Below, piece by piece: positions 1 through 6,109 of a DNA stretch of 6,602 nucleotides (position 1 is its first letter; every line of letters begins with the position of its first letter). A program made the translations under genes and the position numbers. The stretch is from assembly GCA_016201575.1 (NCBI GenBank), contig JACQCN010000230.1:1-6602 (forward strand). Direction: 5' to 3'. Under the pieces are notes generated by a model. The model saw nothing but the letters and a program-made list of their open reading frames with translations. It searched no databases and was not told where the DNA came from. Source of the DNA: Candidatus Rokuibacteriota bacterium. Lineage in GTDB: Bacteria > Methylomirabilota > Methylomirabilia > Rokubacteriales > CSP1-6.

Positions 1-1
1 C

Positions 2-907
2 GTGGCCAACTCGCTGACGGCGCTCATGAACGGCGCCCGCCAGGTCGAGTGCACGATCAACGGGATCGGAGAGCGCGCCGGCAACGCCTCGCTGGAAGAG
101 CTGGTCATGGCCCTCCGCACGCGCACGGACTACTTCGGCCTGGAGACGGGCGTCCGCACCGAGGAGATCTTCCGGACCTCCCGCCTGCTCTCCCACATCA
201 CCGGCGTCCACGTCCAGCCCAACAAGGCCATCGTCGGCGAGAACGCCTTCGCCCACGAGGCGGGCATCCACCAGGACGGCGTGCTCAAGGCGAAGCTCAC
301 CTACGAGATCATGCGGCCCGAGGACATCGGCCGGCCGTCCAACAAGCTCGTGCTCGGCAAGCACTCTGGCCGGCACGCCCTGGCCGCCCGGCTCAAAGAC
401 CTCGGCTTCGAGCTGTCGGGCTCGGAGCTGGACGGGGCGTTCAGGAAGTTCAAGGACCTCGCGGACCGGAAGAAGGAGGTCTACGACGAGGACCTCATGG
501 CGATCGTGGCCGACGAGGCGACCCAGGTGCAGGAGACCTACACGCTCGACTACCTGCACTCGATCAGCGGCACGGGCCTGATCCCGTCGGCGACGGTGCG
601 GCTCATCAAGGAGGGCCAGACGTTCCAGGACTCCGGCGTGGGCGACGGGCCCGTCGACGCGGTCCTGGCCGCGATCGACGCCATCACCGGCCTCAAGGGC
701 CGGCTCCAGGACTACTCTCTGCGGGCGGCCACCTCGGGCAAGGACGCCATCGGCGAGGTCTCGGTGAAGGTGGACTTCGACGGCACCGTCGTGTCCGGCA
801 AGGGCTCGTCCACCGACGTGATCGAGGCCAGCGCCCGCGCGTATATCAGCGCGCTCAACCGGTTCGTGCAGCAGACGACCCAGCGGGTCAAGGAGATCGG
901 ACCGTAA
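2..907 (+). CDS. leuA: 2-isopropylmalate synthase, C-terminal part (5' end outside window)
   Basis: LeuA condenses acetyl-CoA with 2-oxoisovalerate to give 2-isopropylmalate, the committed step of leucine synthesis in the cytoplasm. About 301 residues are visible. They begin just where family members continue from the metal-binding HxH(N)DLGLA stretch, so the first part of the TIM barrel lies upstream and the GTG at 2 is an internal Val codon, not a start. Visible motifs are NGIGERAGN (fragment residues 20-28), which includes an Asn near the metal site, and HEAGIHQDG (from residue 85), both diagnostic of LeuA-type synthases. Residues of about 165-290 match the C-terminal LeuA dimer/allosteric domain, where leucine feedback normally acts (ending in the segment with SSTDVIEASARAYISALN). 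This domain and the leuCDB neighbours favour LeuA over homocitrate or citramalate synthase. The TAA stop overlaps the leuC ATG by one base, suggesting translational coupling. The frame is intact to the end. Confidence 0.95.
   Translation: MANSLTALMNGARQVECTINGIGERAGNASLEELVMALRTRTDYFGLETGVRTEEIFRTSRLLSHITGVHVQPNKAIVGENAFAHEAGIHQDGVLKAKLTYEIMRPEDIGRPSNKLVLGKHSGRHALAARLKDLGFELSGSELDGAFRKFKDLADRKKEVYDEDLMAIVADEATQVQETYTLDYLHSISGTGLIPSATVRLIKEGQTFQDSGVGDGPVDAVLAAIDAITGLKGRLQDYSLRAATSGKDAIGEVSVKVDFDGTVVSGKGSSTDVIEASARAYISALNRFVQQTTQRVKEIGP
890..895 (+). promoter_or_regulatory. Ribosome binding site of leuC inside the leuA 3' end
   Basis: AAGGAG lies 11 nt before the ATG at 907 and 17 nt before the next in-frame ATG at 913. 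The spacing supports 907 as the leuC start. It sits within the last codons of leuA, as expected for coupled operon genes. Confidence 0.6.
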
Positions 908-2175
908 TGGGCATGACCATCACCGAGAAGATCCTCGCGGACCACGCGGGCAAGACGGCCGTCCATCCGGGCGAGCTGGTCGACTGCACGCTCGACCTCC
1001 TGATGGGCAACGACATCACCGCGCCGATCGCCATCCGCGAGTTCGAGCGGGTCGGCGCCAAGGAAGTCTTCGATCCCGACCGCCTGACCATCGTGCTCAG
1101 CCACTTCGTGCCCGCCAAGGACATCAAGTCGGCCGAGCAGTGCCGGATCGCCCGCGACTTCGCCCGCAAGCATCAGCTGAAGTACTTCTTCGACGAGGGG
1201 CGCGGCGGCATCGAGCACATCCTGCTGCCGCAGGAGGGGCTGGTCGTGCCCGGCGACGTCGTGCTCGGCGCCGACTCCCACTCCTGCACCTACGGCGGCC
1301 TCGGCTGCTTCGCCACCGGCGTCGGCTCGACCGACCTCGCCGCCGCCATGATCATGGGCAGCACCTGGTTCCGGGTGCCGGAGTCGATGAAGTTCCACTT
1401 CTACGGCACGCCCCGGAGCAAGTGGTTCTCGGCCAAGGACATGATCCTCCACACGATCGGCCAGATCGGCGTGGACGGCGCGACCTACCGCGCCATGGAG
1501 TTCACGGGCGAGGCCGTGCAGCGCCTCTCCGTCGACCAGCGGCTCACCCTCTGCAACATGGCCGTCGAGGCCGGCGGGAAGAGCGGCATCGTGGCGCCCG
1601 ACCAGACCACGCTCGAGTACGTGCGGCCCCGCGCCAAGCGGCCGTGGAAGCTCTTCGCCTCGGACCCGGACGCGACGTATCACTCCGTCCACGAGTGGGA
1701 CGTGGGGAAGCTCGACCTCCAGGTGGCCTGCCCGTACTCGCCCGACAACGTGCGGCCGGTCGCCGAGGTCGCGGGCATCGACGTCGACCAGGTCTTCATC
1801 GGCTCCTGCACCAACGCCCGCCTGGAGGACCTGCGGATCGCCGCCAGCATCATGCGCGGCCGGAAGGTCGCGCCCTACCTGCGCTGCATCGTGATCCCCG
1901 CCACCCACGAGGTCTTCAAGCAGGCCATGAAGGAAGGCCTGATGGAGGTGTTCTCGGAGGCCGGCTGCGCCATCTCCGAGGCCACCTGCGGGCCGTGCCT
2001 CGGCGGCTACAACGGCGTGCTGGGGCCGGAGGAGGTGTGCGTGTCGACCTCGAACCGCAACTTCCCCGGGCGCATGGGGCACCCGAAGGCCAAGGTCTAC
2101 CTGGCGAGCCCGGCGGTGGCGGCGGCGACGGCCGTCCGCGGCAAGCTTGCGATGCCCGAGGAGGTGGCGCCATGA
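907..2175 (+). CDS. leuC: 3-isopropylmalate dehydratase large subunit
   Basis: With LeuD, this protein forms the [4Fe-4S] isomerase that converts 2-isopropylmalate to 3-isopropylmalate through a dehydrated intermediate. The product is 422 aa, matching the short archaeal/Thermotoga-like LeuC (about 420 aa) rather than the ~466-aa enterobacterial form. The three expected cluster ligands are visible: Cys301 in GSCTN and Cys361 and Cys364 in CGPC. Other family signatures are DSHSCTYG (residues 123-130) and the NMAVEAGGKSGI stretch. The ATG at 907 is chosen because it overlaps the leuA TAA (TAATG) and has an AAGGAG at suitable distance; the ATG at 913 would drop only two residues. The gene ends in an ATGA overlap with leuD, consistent with equal production of the two subunits. 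Homoaconitase and isopropylmalate isomerase large subunits are hard to separate by sequence alone. The surrounding leuA, leuD and leuB make the leucine role very likely. The frame is intact with no missing ligand. Confidence 0.95.
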   Translation: MGMTITEKILADHAGKTAVHPGELVDCTLDLLMGNDITAPIAIREFERVGAKEVFDPDRLTIVLSHFVPAKDIKSAEQCRIARDFARKHQLKYFFDEGRGGIEHILLPQEGLVVPGDVVLGADSHSCTYGGLGCFATGVGSTDLAAAMIMGSTWFRVPESMKFHFYGTPRSKWFSAKDMILHTIGQIGVDGATYRAMEFTGEAVQRLSVDQRLTLCNMAVEAGGKSGIVAPDQTTLEYVRPRAKRPWKLFASDPDATYHSVHEWDVGKLDLQVACPYSPDNVRPVAEVAGIDVDQVFIGSCTNARLEDLRIAASIMRGRKVAPYLRCIVIPATHEVFKQAMKEGLMEVFSEAGCAISEATCGPCLGGYNGVLGPEEVCVSTSNRNFPGRMGHPKAKVYLASPAVAAATAVRGKLAMPEEVAP

Positions 2176-2678
2176 ACCTGTTCGGGAAGGCCTGGAAGTT
2201 CGGCGACAACGTCGACACGGACCAGATCATCCCCGCGCGCTACCTCGTCACCTCGGACCCGAACGAGCTGGGCAAGCACTGCATGGAGGACGCGGACCCG
2301 GACTTCGCGAAGAAGGTCCACCCCGGCGACGTGCTGGTGGGCGAGCGGAACTTCGGCTGCGGCTCCTCGCGCGAGCACGCCCCCATCGCCATCCGGGCGG
2401 CCGGCGTGTCGGCGGTGATCGCCAGGTCCTACGCGCGGATCTTCTACCGCAACTCGATCAACCTGGGGCTGCCGCTCTTCGAGACGCCGGACGCGTCGCG
2501 GATCGAGGCGGGCGACGCCCTGGAGATCAACCCCACCACCGGGGAGATCAAGAACCTCACCAGGAACGAGACGTATCGCGCCACCCCGCTGCCGCCGTTC
2601 GCCCAGGAGATCATGGCGGCGGGCGGCCTCATGAAGTACGTCGCCAAGAAGAAAGGGCTGGTCGGGAGGCCGGCGTAA
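2172..2678 (+). CDS. leuD: 3-isopropylmalate dehydratase small subunit
   Basis: This is the small (swivel-domain) subunit that closes the active site of the LeuCD isomerase. It has 168 aa, the size of the short archaeal-type LeuD rather than the ~200-aa E. coli form. The N-terminus carries the typical DNVDTDQIIPARYL pattern. GCGSSREH (residues 62-69) is the substrate-binding signature shared with aconitase domain 4, followed by the conserved YRNSINLGLPL region. The loop after IPAR reads Tyr-Leu-Val-Thr (residues 24-27). In homoaconitases of this family an Arg is usual at the third place, so Val favours isopropylmalate as substrate; this rests on family knowledge and was not tested here. The ATG overlaps the leuC stop (ATGA), so translation is probably coupled. 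It is followed after 3 nt by leuB. Confidence 0.94.
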   Translation: MNLFGKAWKFGDNVDTDQIIPARYLVTSDPNELGKHCMEDADPDFAKKVHPGDVLVGERNFGCGSSREHAPIAIRAAGVSAVIARSYARIFYRNSINLGLPLFETPDASRIEAGDALEINPTTGEIKNLTRNETYRATPLPPFAQEIMAAGGLMKYVAKKKGLVGRPA

Positions 2679-2681
2679 GCC

Positions 2682-3767
2682 ATGTCAACGTACAGGATCG
2701 CGGTGCTGCCGGGCGACGGCGTCGGCGTCGAGGTCACGCCCGAGGCAGTGAAGGTGCTGAAGACGGTCGCTCGCGGGACGGGCGCGTCGTTCGAGTTCGA
2801 GGCCGGGATCGTGGGCGGGGCGGCCATCGACGCCACGGGGGAGCCGCTGCCGGCGGCCACCCGCGCGCTCTGCGAGAAGGCCCACGCCATCCTCTTCGGC
2901 TCCGTGGGCGGGCCGAAGTGGGACGACGTGGCGCACGAGAAGCGGCCGGAGCGGGGGCTGCTGGCCCTGCGCAAGGACTTCGACCTCTACGCGAACCTCC
3001 GTCCCGCCGCCTGCTACCCGATGCTCGTGGACGCCTCGCCGCTCAAGCGGTCGGTGGTCGAGGGCACCGACCTCATGGTGATCCGGGAGTTGACGGCCGG
3101 GCTCTACTTCGGCCAGCCCCGCTTCCGTGAGGCCCTGCCCGACGGGTCCGAGCGCGCCGTCAACACCATGTCGTACACCTCGAAGGAGATCGAGCGCGTG
3201 GCCCGGATGGGCTTCGAGGTCGCGCGCAAGCGCCGGCACCACCTCACCTCCGTCGACAAGTCCAACGTGCTCGTGGTCTCCCAGCTCTGGCGGGAAATCG
3301 TCACCCGGCTCGGTCGCGAGTACCCCGACGTGACGCTGGACCACATGCTCGCCGACAACTGCGCGATGGCCCTGGTGGCGCGCCCGACCCGGTTCGACAC
3401 GATTGTGACCGAGAATACTTTCGGTGATATTCTGTCTGATGAGGCGGCCATCCTCGCGGGATCCATGGGGATGCTGCCCTCGGCGTCGATCGGCGGGCGC
3501 ATCGCCCTGTACGAGCCGGTGCACGGGACGGCGCCCGACATCGCGGGCAAGGGGATCGCCAACCCGATCGCGGCGATCCTCTCGGCGGCCATGCTGCTGC
3601 GGTACTCGGCCGACCTTCCCAAGGACGCCGAACGCGTGGAGCGGGCGGTGCTGGACGTGCTGCAGCACGGCTATCGCACGGCGGACATCCGGCAGGAGGG
3701 CACGAAGCTGGTGGGGACGGCGGAGATGGGCGACCTGATCGCGCGGGCGCTGGAGGGCATGTACTAG
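2682..3767 (+). CDS. leuB: 3-isopropylmalate dehydrogenase
   Basis: LeuB is the NAD-dependent, metal-requiring enzyme that oxidises and decarboxylates 3-isopropylmalate to 2-oxoisocaproate, the last step before the aminotransferase that yields leucine. It has 361 aa, the normal family length. The N-terminus reads LPGDGVGVEV. Catalytic Tyr142 lies in the ELTAGLYFG context and Lys193 in VDKSNVL. The metal-binding aspartates are Asp225 (LADNCAM), Asp249 and Asp253 (FGDILSDEA). The NAD-site signature around HGTAPDIAGKGIANP is complete. The specific RELTAGLYFG motif favours isopropylmalate dehydrogenase over isocitrate or homoisocitrate dehydrogenases. The ATG at 2682 follows the leuD stop by 3 nt, with GGGAGG at 2664-2669 as its likely ribosome binding site. 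An oddity is that codons at 3402-3440, over the FGDILSD motif, are strikingly T-ending, unlike the rest of the gene (see findings). The stop is TAG, whose last G is also the first base of the palindromic element that follows. Confidence 0.96.
   Translation: MSTYRIAVLPGDGVGVEVTPEAVKVLKTVARGTGASFEFEAGIVGGAAIDATGEPLPAATRALCEKAHAILFGSVGGPKWDDVAHEKRPERGLLALRKDFDLYANLRPAACYPMLVDASPLKRSVVEGTDLMVIRELTAGLYFGQPRFREALPDGSERAVNTMSYTSKEIERVARMGFEVARKRRHHLTSVDKSNVLVVSQLWREIVTRLGREYPDVTLDHMLADNCAMALVARPTRFDTIVTENTFGDILSDEAAILAGSMGMLPSASIGGRIALYEPVHGTAPDIAGKGIANPIAAILSAAMLLRYSADLPKDAERVERAVLDVLQHGYRTADIRQEGTKLVGTAEMGDLIARALEGMY
3403..3431 (+). promoter_or_regulatory. Possible internal promoter or hairpin within leuB (speculative)
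   Basis: TTGTGA (3403-3408), a 17-nt spacer and GATATT (3426-3431) match the sigma-70 consensus hexamers at 4 of 6 positions each. Between them lies a stem with arms ACCGAGA (3408-3414) and TTTCGGT (3419-3425), one G-T pair and a 4-nt loop. It sits in the only AT-leaning stretch of leuB. A promoter here could add transcription to asd and truA, but such weak matches also arise by chance. Confidence 0.15.
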
Positions 3768-3952
3768 TGCCGGGCCAACTTGCGTCGCCATACTTCGTTC
3801 TCGGTCGTCGCCGATCCTCACGTATGATCCATTCGGGCCTCGCCTCGCGACGGTTTCGCTCCGCTCGCCGACGCCGCTCGGCTCGAACGTCCACGTACGC
3901 TCCGGTCGGCTCCTCCCTCGGGCCTCGTCTGGCTCGCAATTTGACCCGGCAC
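3767..3952. repeat. Long imperfect palindromic element (REP/MITE-like) between leuB and asd
   Basis: The ends GTGCCGGGCCAACTTGCG (3767-3784) and CGCAATTTGACCCGGCAC (3935-3952) are inverted copies matching at 16 of 18 positions. Further inward, paired blocks share the same centre near 3860: GCCGA 3810-3814 with TCGGC 3906-3910; CGTA 3821-3824 with TACG 3896-3899; TTCGGGCC 3832-3839 with GGCTCGAA 3880-3887 (7 of 8); and GCGACGG 3847-3853 with CCGcTCGC 3861-3868. RNA from it would fold into one long interrupted hairpin. It carries no convincing gene: the open frame starting at GTG 3767 is Arg/Ser-rich and lacks a ribosome binding site. No clear target-site duplication flanks it. It fills the gap from the leuB stop to the asd ribosome binding site, so it looks inserted into an originally tight junction. 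It could dampen or stabilise read-through mRNA. Copy number in the genome cannot be judged from this window. Confidence 0.7.
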
Positions 3953-3957
3953 AGGAG
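3953..3957 (+). promoter_or_regulatory. Ribosome binding site of asd
   Basis: AGGAG ends 9 nt before the ATG at 3967 and begins at the first base after the palindromic element. This fixes the asd start and suggests the element left the translation signal intact. Confidence 0.7.
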
Positions 3958-3966
3958 CGTGCACAG

Positions 3967-4971
3967 ATGAGCACCGGCTACAGCGTCGCCGTGGTCGGCG
4001 CCACCGGCGCGGCCGGCCAGACTACCCTCCGCATCCTCGAGGAACGGAAGTTCCCCGTGCGCGAGCTCCGCTGCTTCGCCTCCGAGCGGTCGGTCGGGAA
4101 GACCGTCACCTTCGGTGGGGAGCCGGTCACGATCCGCCGCATCGACCCCGCCGAGTTCAAGGGCGTGGAGCTCGCGTTCTGCGCGGCGGGCTCCGCCCAG
4201 TCGAAGGAGGTCGCGCCCATGATCGTGCGGGCGGGCGCGGTCGTCATCGACAAGTCGAGCGCGTTCCGGATGGACCCGACGGTCCCGCTCGTGGTGCCCG
4301 AGATCAACCCCCACGCGGCCCGGGCGCACCAGGGCATCCTGGCCTGTCCCAACTGCACGACCATCGTCACCGTCATGCCCCTCAAGCCGCTGCACGACGC
4401 CGCCCGCCTGCGGCGCGTCATCGCCACCAGCTACCAGGCGGTGTCGGGGGCCGGCGTCAACGGCATCGAGGACCTCCGCCAGCAGACGCTGGCCTGGGCG
4501 CGGGGCGACGCCATCGTGGCCAGGCACTTCCCGCACCAGATCGCCTTCAACCTGATCCCGGCGATCGACCGCTTCGGCGACAACCGCTACACCGGCGAGG
4601 AGATGAAGCTCGTCAACGAGACGCGGAAGATCCTGGAGGCGCCGGACCTGCCTATCTCCCCGACGACGGTGCGCGTGCCCGTCTTCACGTCGCACTCGAT
4701 CGCCGTCAACGCGGAGACCGAGCGCACCGTCACCGTGGAGGAGGCGCGCGAGCTGTTCGCCCGGTTCCCCGGGCTCCGGCTGTGGGACGAGCCGGCCGAG
4801 AACCGGTACCCGATGCCGATCCTCGTGGAGGGCCAGGACGACTGCTTCGTCGGCCGCGTCCGCGCGGACCTGTCGCATCCGAGCGCGCTGAACTTCTGGG
4901 TCGTCGGCGACCAGCTCCGCAAGGGGGCGGCGACGAACGCCGTGCAGATCGCAGAGCTCCTCATCCGGTAA
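3967..4971 (+). CDS. asd: Aspartate-semialdehyde dehydrogenase
   Basis: Asd reduces L-aspartyl-4-phosphate with NADPH to L-aspartate 4-semialdehyde, the branch point to lysine/diaminopimelate (cell wall), methionine, threonine and isoleucine. It has 334 aa, usual for the bacterial family. The N-terminal Rossmann motif GATGAAG spans residues 11-17. The active-site Cys130 lies in ACPNCTT, Gln157 in SYQAVSGAG, the substrate-binding Arg236 in VRVPV and the catalytic His243 in FTSHSIAVN. All key residues are present, so it should be active. The related Usg-type proteins usually lack the catalytic Cys, which argues for true Asd. The start is the ATG at 3967, supported by AGGAG 9 nt upstream. asd between leuB and truA is a conserved neighbourhood known from pseudomonads. 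The next gene starts one base after its TAA. Confidence 0.96.
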   Translation: MSTGYSVAVVGATGAAGQTTLRILEERKFPVRELRCFASERSVGKTVTFGGEPVTIRRIDPAEFKGVELAFCAAGSAQSKEVAPMIVRAGAVVIDKSSAFRMDPTVPLVVPEINPHAARAHQGILACPNCTTIVTVMPLKPLHDAARLRRVIATSYQAVSGAGVNGIEDLRQQTLAWARGDAIVARHFPHQIAFNLIPAIDRFGDNRYTGEEMKLVNETRKILEAPDLPISPTTVRVPVFTSHSIAVNAETERTVTVEEARELFARFPGLRLWDEPAENRYPMPILVEGQDDCFVGRVRADLSHPSALNFWVVGDQLRKGAATNAVQIAELLIR

Positions 4972-4972
4972 C

Positions 4973-5305
4973 GTGGGCTGGCGGAGAACCCGGCGCCGTT
5001 TCAAACGCTGGCTGGCGCGGGGAGGCCGCTTCTACCTGGCCTTTGCCTTCACCGTCTGCGTGGTGTCCTACGTCGCCGTGCCCTTCGTGGCCCGCTTCCT
5101 CGACGCGGCCGGCGACTACAACCCGATCTACTACGAGCCGAAGGACTTCGCCCGGCAGGACTACCTCGAGCGGCACGGCGCTGTCACCACGGGCCTGATG
5201 TCCTGGGAAAACCTCTTCAAGCTCGCCCTCGTGATCGCGGTCGGCGTCGTCTGGCGGGCGCTGGCGCCATCCCGCTCGTCGGATCGCACCTCGTCCCGGC
5301 GGTAG
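4973..5305 (+). CDS. Small two-helix membrane protein of unknown function
   Basis: The product has 110 aa and was not recognised as a named family. The N-terminus (residues 4-19) is rich in Arg and Lys. Two hydrophobic segments follow, at about residues 20-42 and 80-97, and the C-terminus is again basic (SSRR end). By the positive-inside rule both termini would be cytoplasmic. The middle loop (about 43-79), rich in Asp, Glu and Tyr (YNPIYYEPKDFARQDY), would face outward. The start is GTG at 4973, one base after the asd TAA, so translation by coupling is likely; no strong ribosome binding site is seen, and the next in-frame Met is at residue 76. Codon use matches asd and truA, which supports a real gene. 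Its TAG stop is in the same frame as truA, which follows closely. A membrane or envelope role is only an inference. Confidence 0.7.
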   Translation: MGWRRTRRRFKRWLARGGRFYLAFAFTVCVVSYVAVPFVARFLDAAGDYNPIYYEPKDFARQDYLERHGAVTTGLMSWENLFKLALVIAVGVVWRALAPSRSSDRTSSRR

Positions 5306-5320
5306 CGCGCGACGGACGTC

Positions 5321-6064
5321 GTACGGACCCTCCGCCTGACGCTGGCTTACGACGGCAGCGCGTATCGCGGGTGGCAGATCCAGCCGGACGCCCCGACGAT
5401 CCAGGGCTGCCTCATCGACGTGGCCCAGAAGGCGATGGGCGACCCGATCCGCGTGGTGGGAGCGAGCCGGACCGACGCCGGCGTGCACGCGCTCGGGCAG
5501 GTCGCCTCCCTCGTCACGACCTCCACCCTGAGCGCGGCCTCGGTGCACGCCGCCCTCAACGCGCTGCTCCCCGCCGCCGTCCGCGTGCTCCGCGTGGACG
5601 AGATGACGGCGCCGTTCGACGCGCGGCGCGCCGCCGCGGGGAAGCGCTACGGCTACCTGATCGACAACGGCCCGGTGGCGATGCCGCTGACGCTCCGCTA
5701 CGCCTGGCACGTCCGGACGCCGCTCGACCAGCCGGCGATGACCGCCGCCCTCGCCCGGCTCCGCGGCCGCCACGACTTCTCGGCCTTCTGCGCCGCGCCC
5801 GGGCGCGATCGCGAGCCGACCTGCACGCTGCGCGCCCTGCGCGTCGTCCGGCGCAAGCGGTATCTCCTGGTCCTTCTCTCGGCGGACAGCTTCCTGCACC
5901 ACATGGTGCGGAACATCGTGGGCAGCGCGGTCGAGGTGGGGCTCGGCCTACGCGCGCCCGAGTGGATCGGGGAGGTGCTGGCGGGGCGGGACCGCACGCT
6001 GGCCGGGCCCACGGCCCCGGCCCACGGCCTGATCCTCGTCCGGGTCATGTACCGACGCCCGTGA
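5321..6064 (+). CDS. truA: tRNA pseudouridine(38-40) synthase, start codon anomalous
   Basis: TruA converts uridines 38-40 in the tRNA anticodon stem to pseudouridine. Homology begins at about 5321: the frame reads RTLRLTLAYDGSAYRGWQ, the standard family N-terminus. Counting from 5321 gives 247 aa, a normal length. The catalytic Asp52 is in ASRTDAGVHA, followed by RYGYLI, HDFSAFC (151-157) and FLHHMVRNIVG (from 191), all family signatures. The frame is intact to the TGA. The problem is the start. Between the in-frame TAG at 5303-5305 and GTG 5420 there is no ATG, GTG or TTG. Starting at 5420 would remove 33 conserved residues. The codon at 5321 is GTA, one base from GTG and exactly where a start is expected, so a sequence error, a recent mutation or a non-standard start is likely. 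The function is clear; the start coordinate is uncertain. Confidence 0.88.
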   Translation, partial: VRTLRLTLAYDGSAYRGWQIQPDAPTIQGCLIDVAQKAMGDPIRVVGASRTDAGVHALGQVASLVTTSTLSAASVHAALNALLPAAVRVLRVDEMTAPFDARRAAAGKRYGYLIDNGPVAMPLTLRYAWHVRTPLDQPAMTAALARLRGRHDFSAFCAAPGRDREPTCTLRALRVVRRKRYLLVLLSADSFLHHMVRNIVGSAVEVGLGLRAPEWIGEVLAGRDRTLAGPTAPAHGLILVRVMYRRP

Positions 6065-6085
6065 ACTTCGTTGTGGGCGCGAATC

Positions 6086-6108
6086 CGGGCCGGCGGGCTG
6101 TCGGCCCG
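6086..6108. terminator. Candidate bidirectional hairpin terminator between truA and the minus-strand genes
   Basis: CGGGCCG (6086-6092) and CGGCCCG (6102-6108) form a perfect 7-bp stem, extendable inward by a G-T and a C-G pair to a 5-nt loop. It lies 22 nt after the truA stop and just past the stop of the convergent channel frame, a natural place for a shared terminator. No T-tract follows on either strand, so intrinsic termination is unproven. Confidence 0.4.
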
Positions 6109-6109
6109 T

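Noticed and set aside
2..4. GTG at position 2 as a true leuA start
   Set aside because: Residues from here match the middle of the LeuA catalytic barrel; the gene simply runs in from the left edge.
712..2082. 456-codon minus-strand open frame opposite leuC
   Set aside because: Antisense shadow of GC-rich leuC; the translation is low-complexity Arg/Gly/Ala/Val/His-rich, while leuC on the plus strand has all family motifs.
3767..3970. 67-codon plus-strand frame in the leuB-asd gap
   Set aside because: Starts inside the leuB stop codon, has no own ribosome binding site, is Arg/Ser-rich and coincides with a palindromic repeat.
3301..5004. 567-codon minus-strand open frame opposite leuB, the palindrome and asd
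   Set aside because: Arises from the strong GC bias at third positions of asd; composition is Arg/Asp/Gly-rich with no domain, and it crosses unrelated features.
4961..5902. 313-codon minus-strand frame opposite the small membrane gene and truA
   Set aside because: Antisense shadow; truA has clear family motifs on the plus strand.
5420..6064. GTG 5420 as the truA start
   Set aside because: It would delete the conserved LxLAYDGxxYxGWQ N-terminal region, which is plainly encoded upstream in the same frame.
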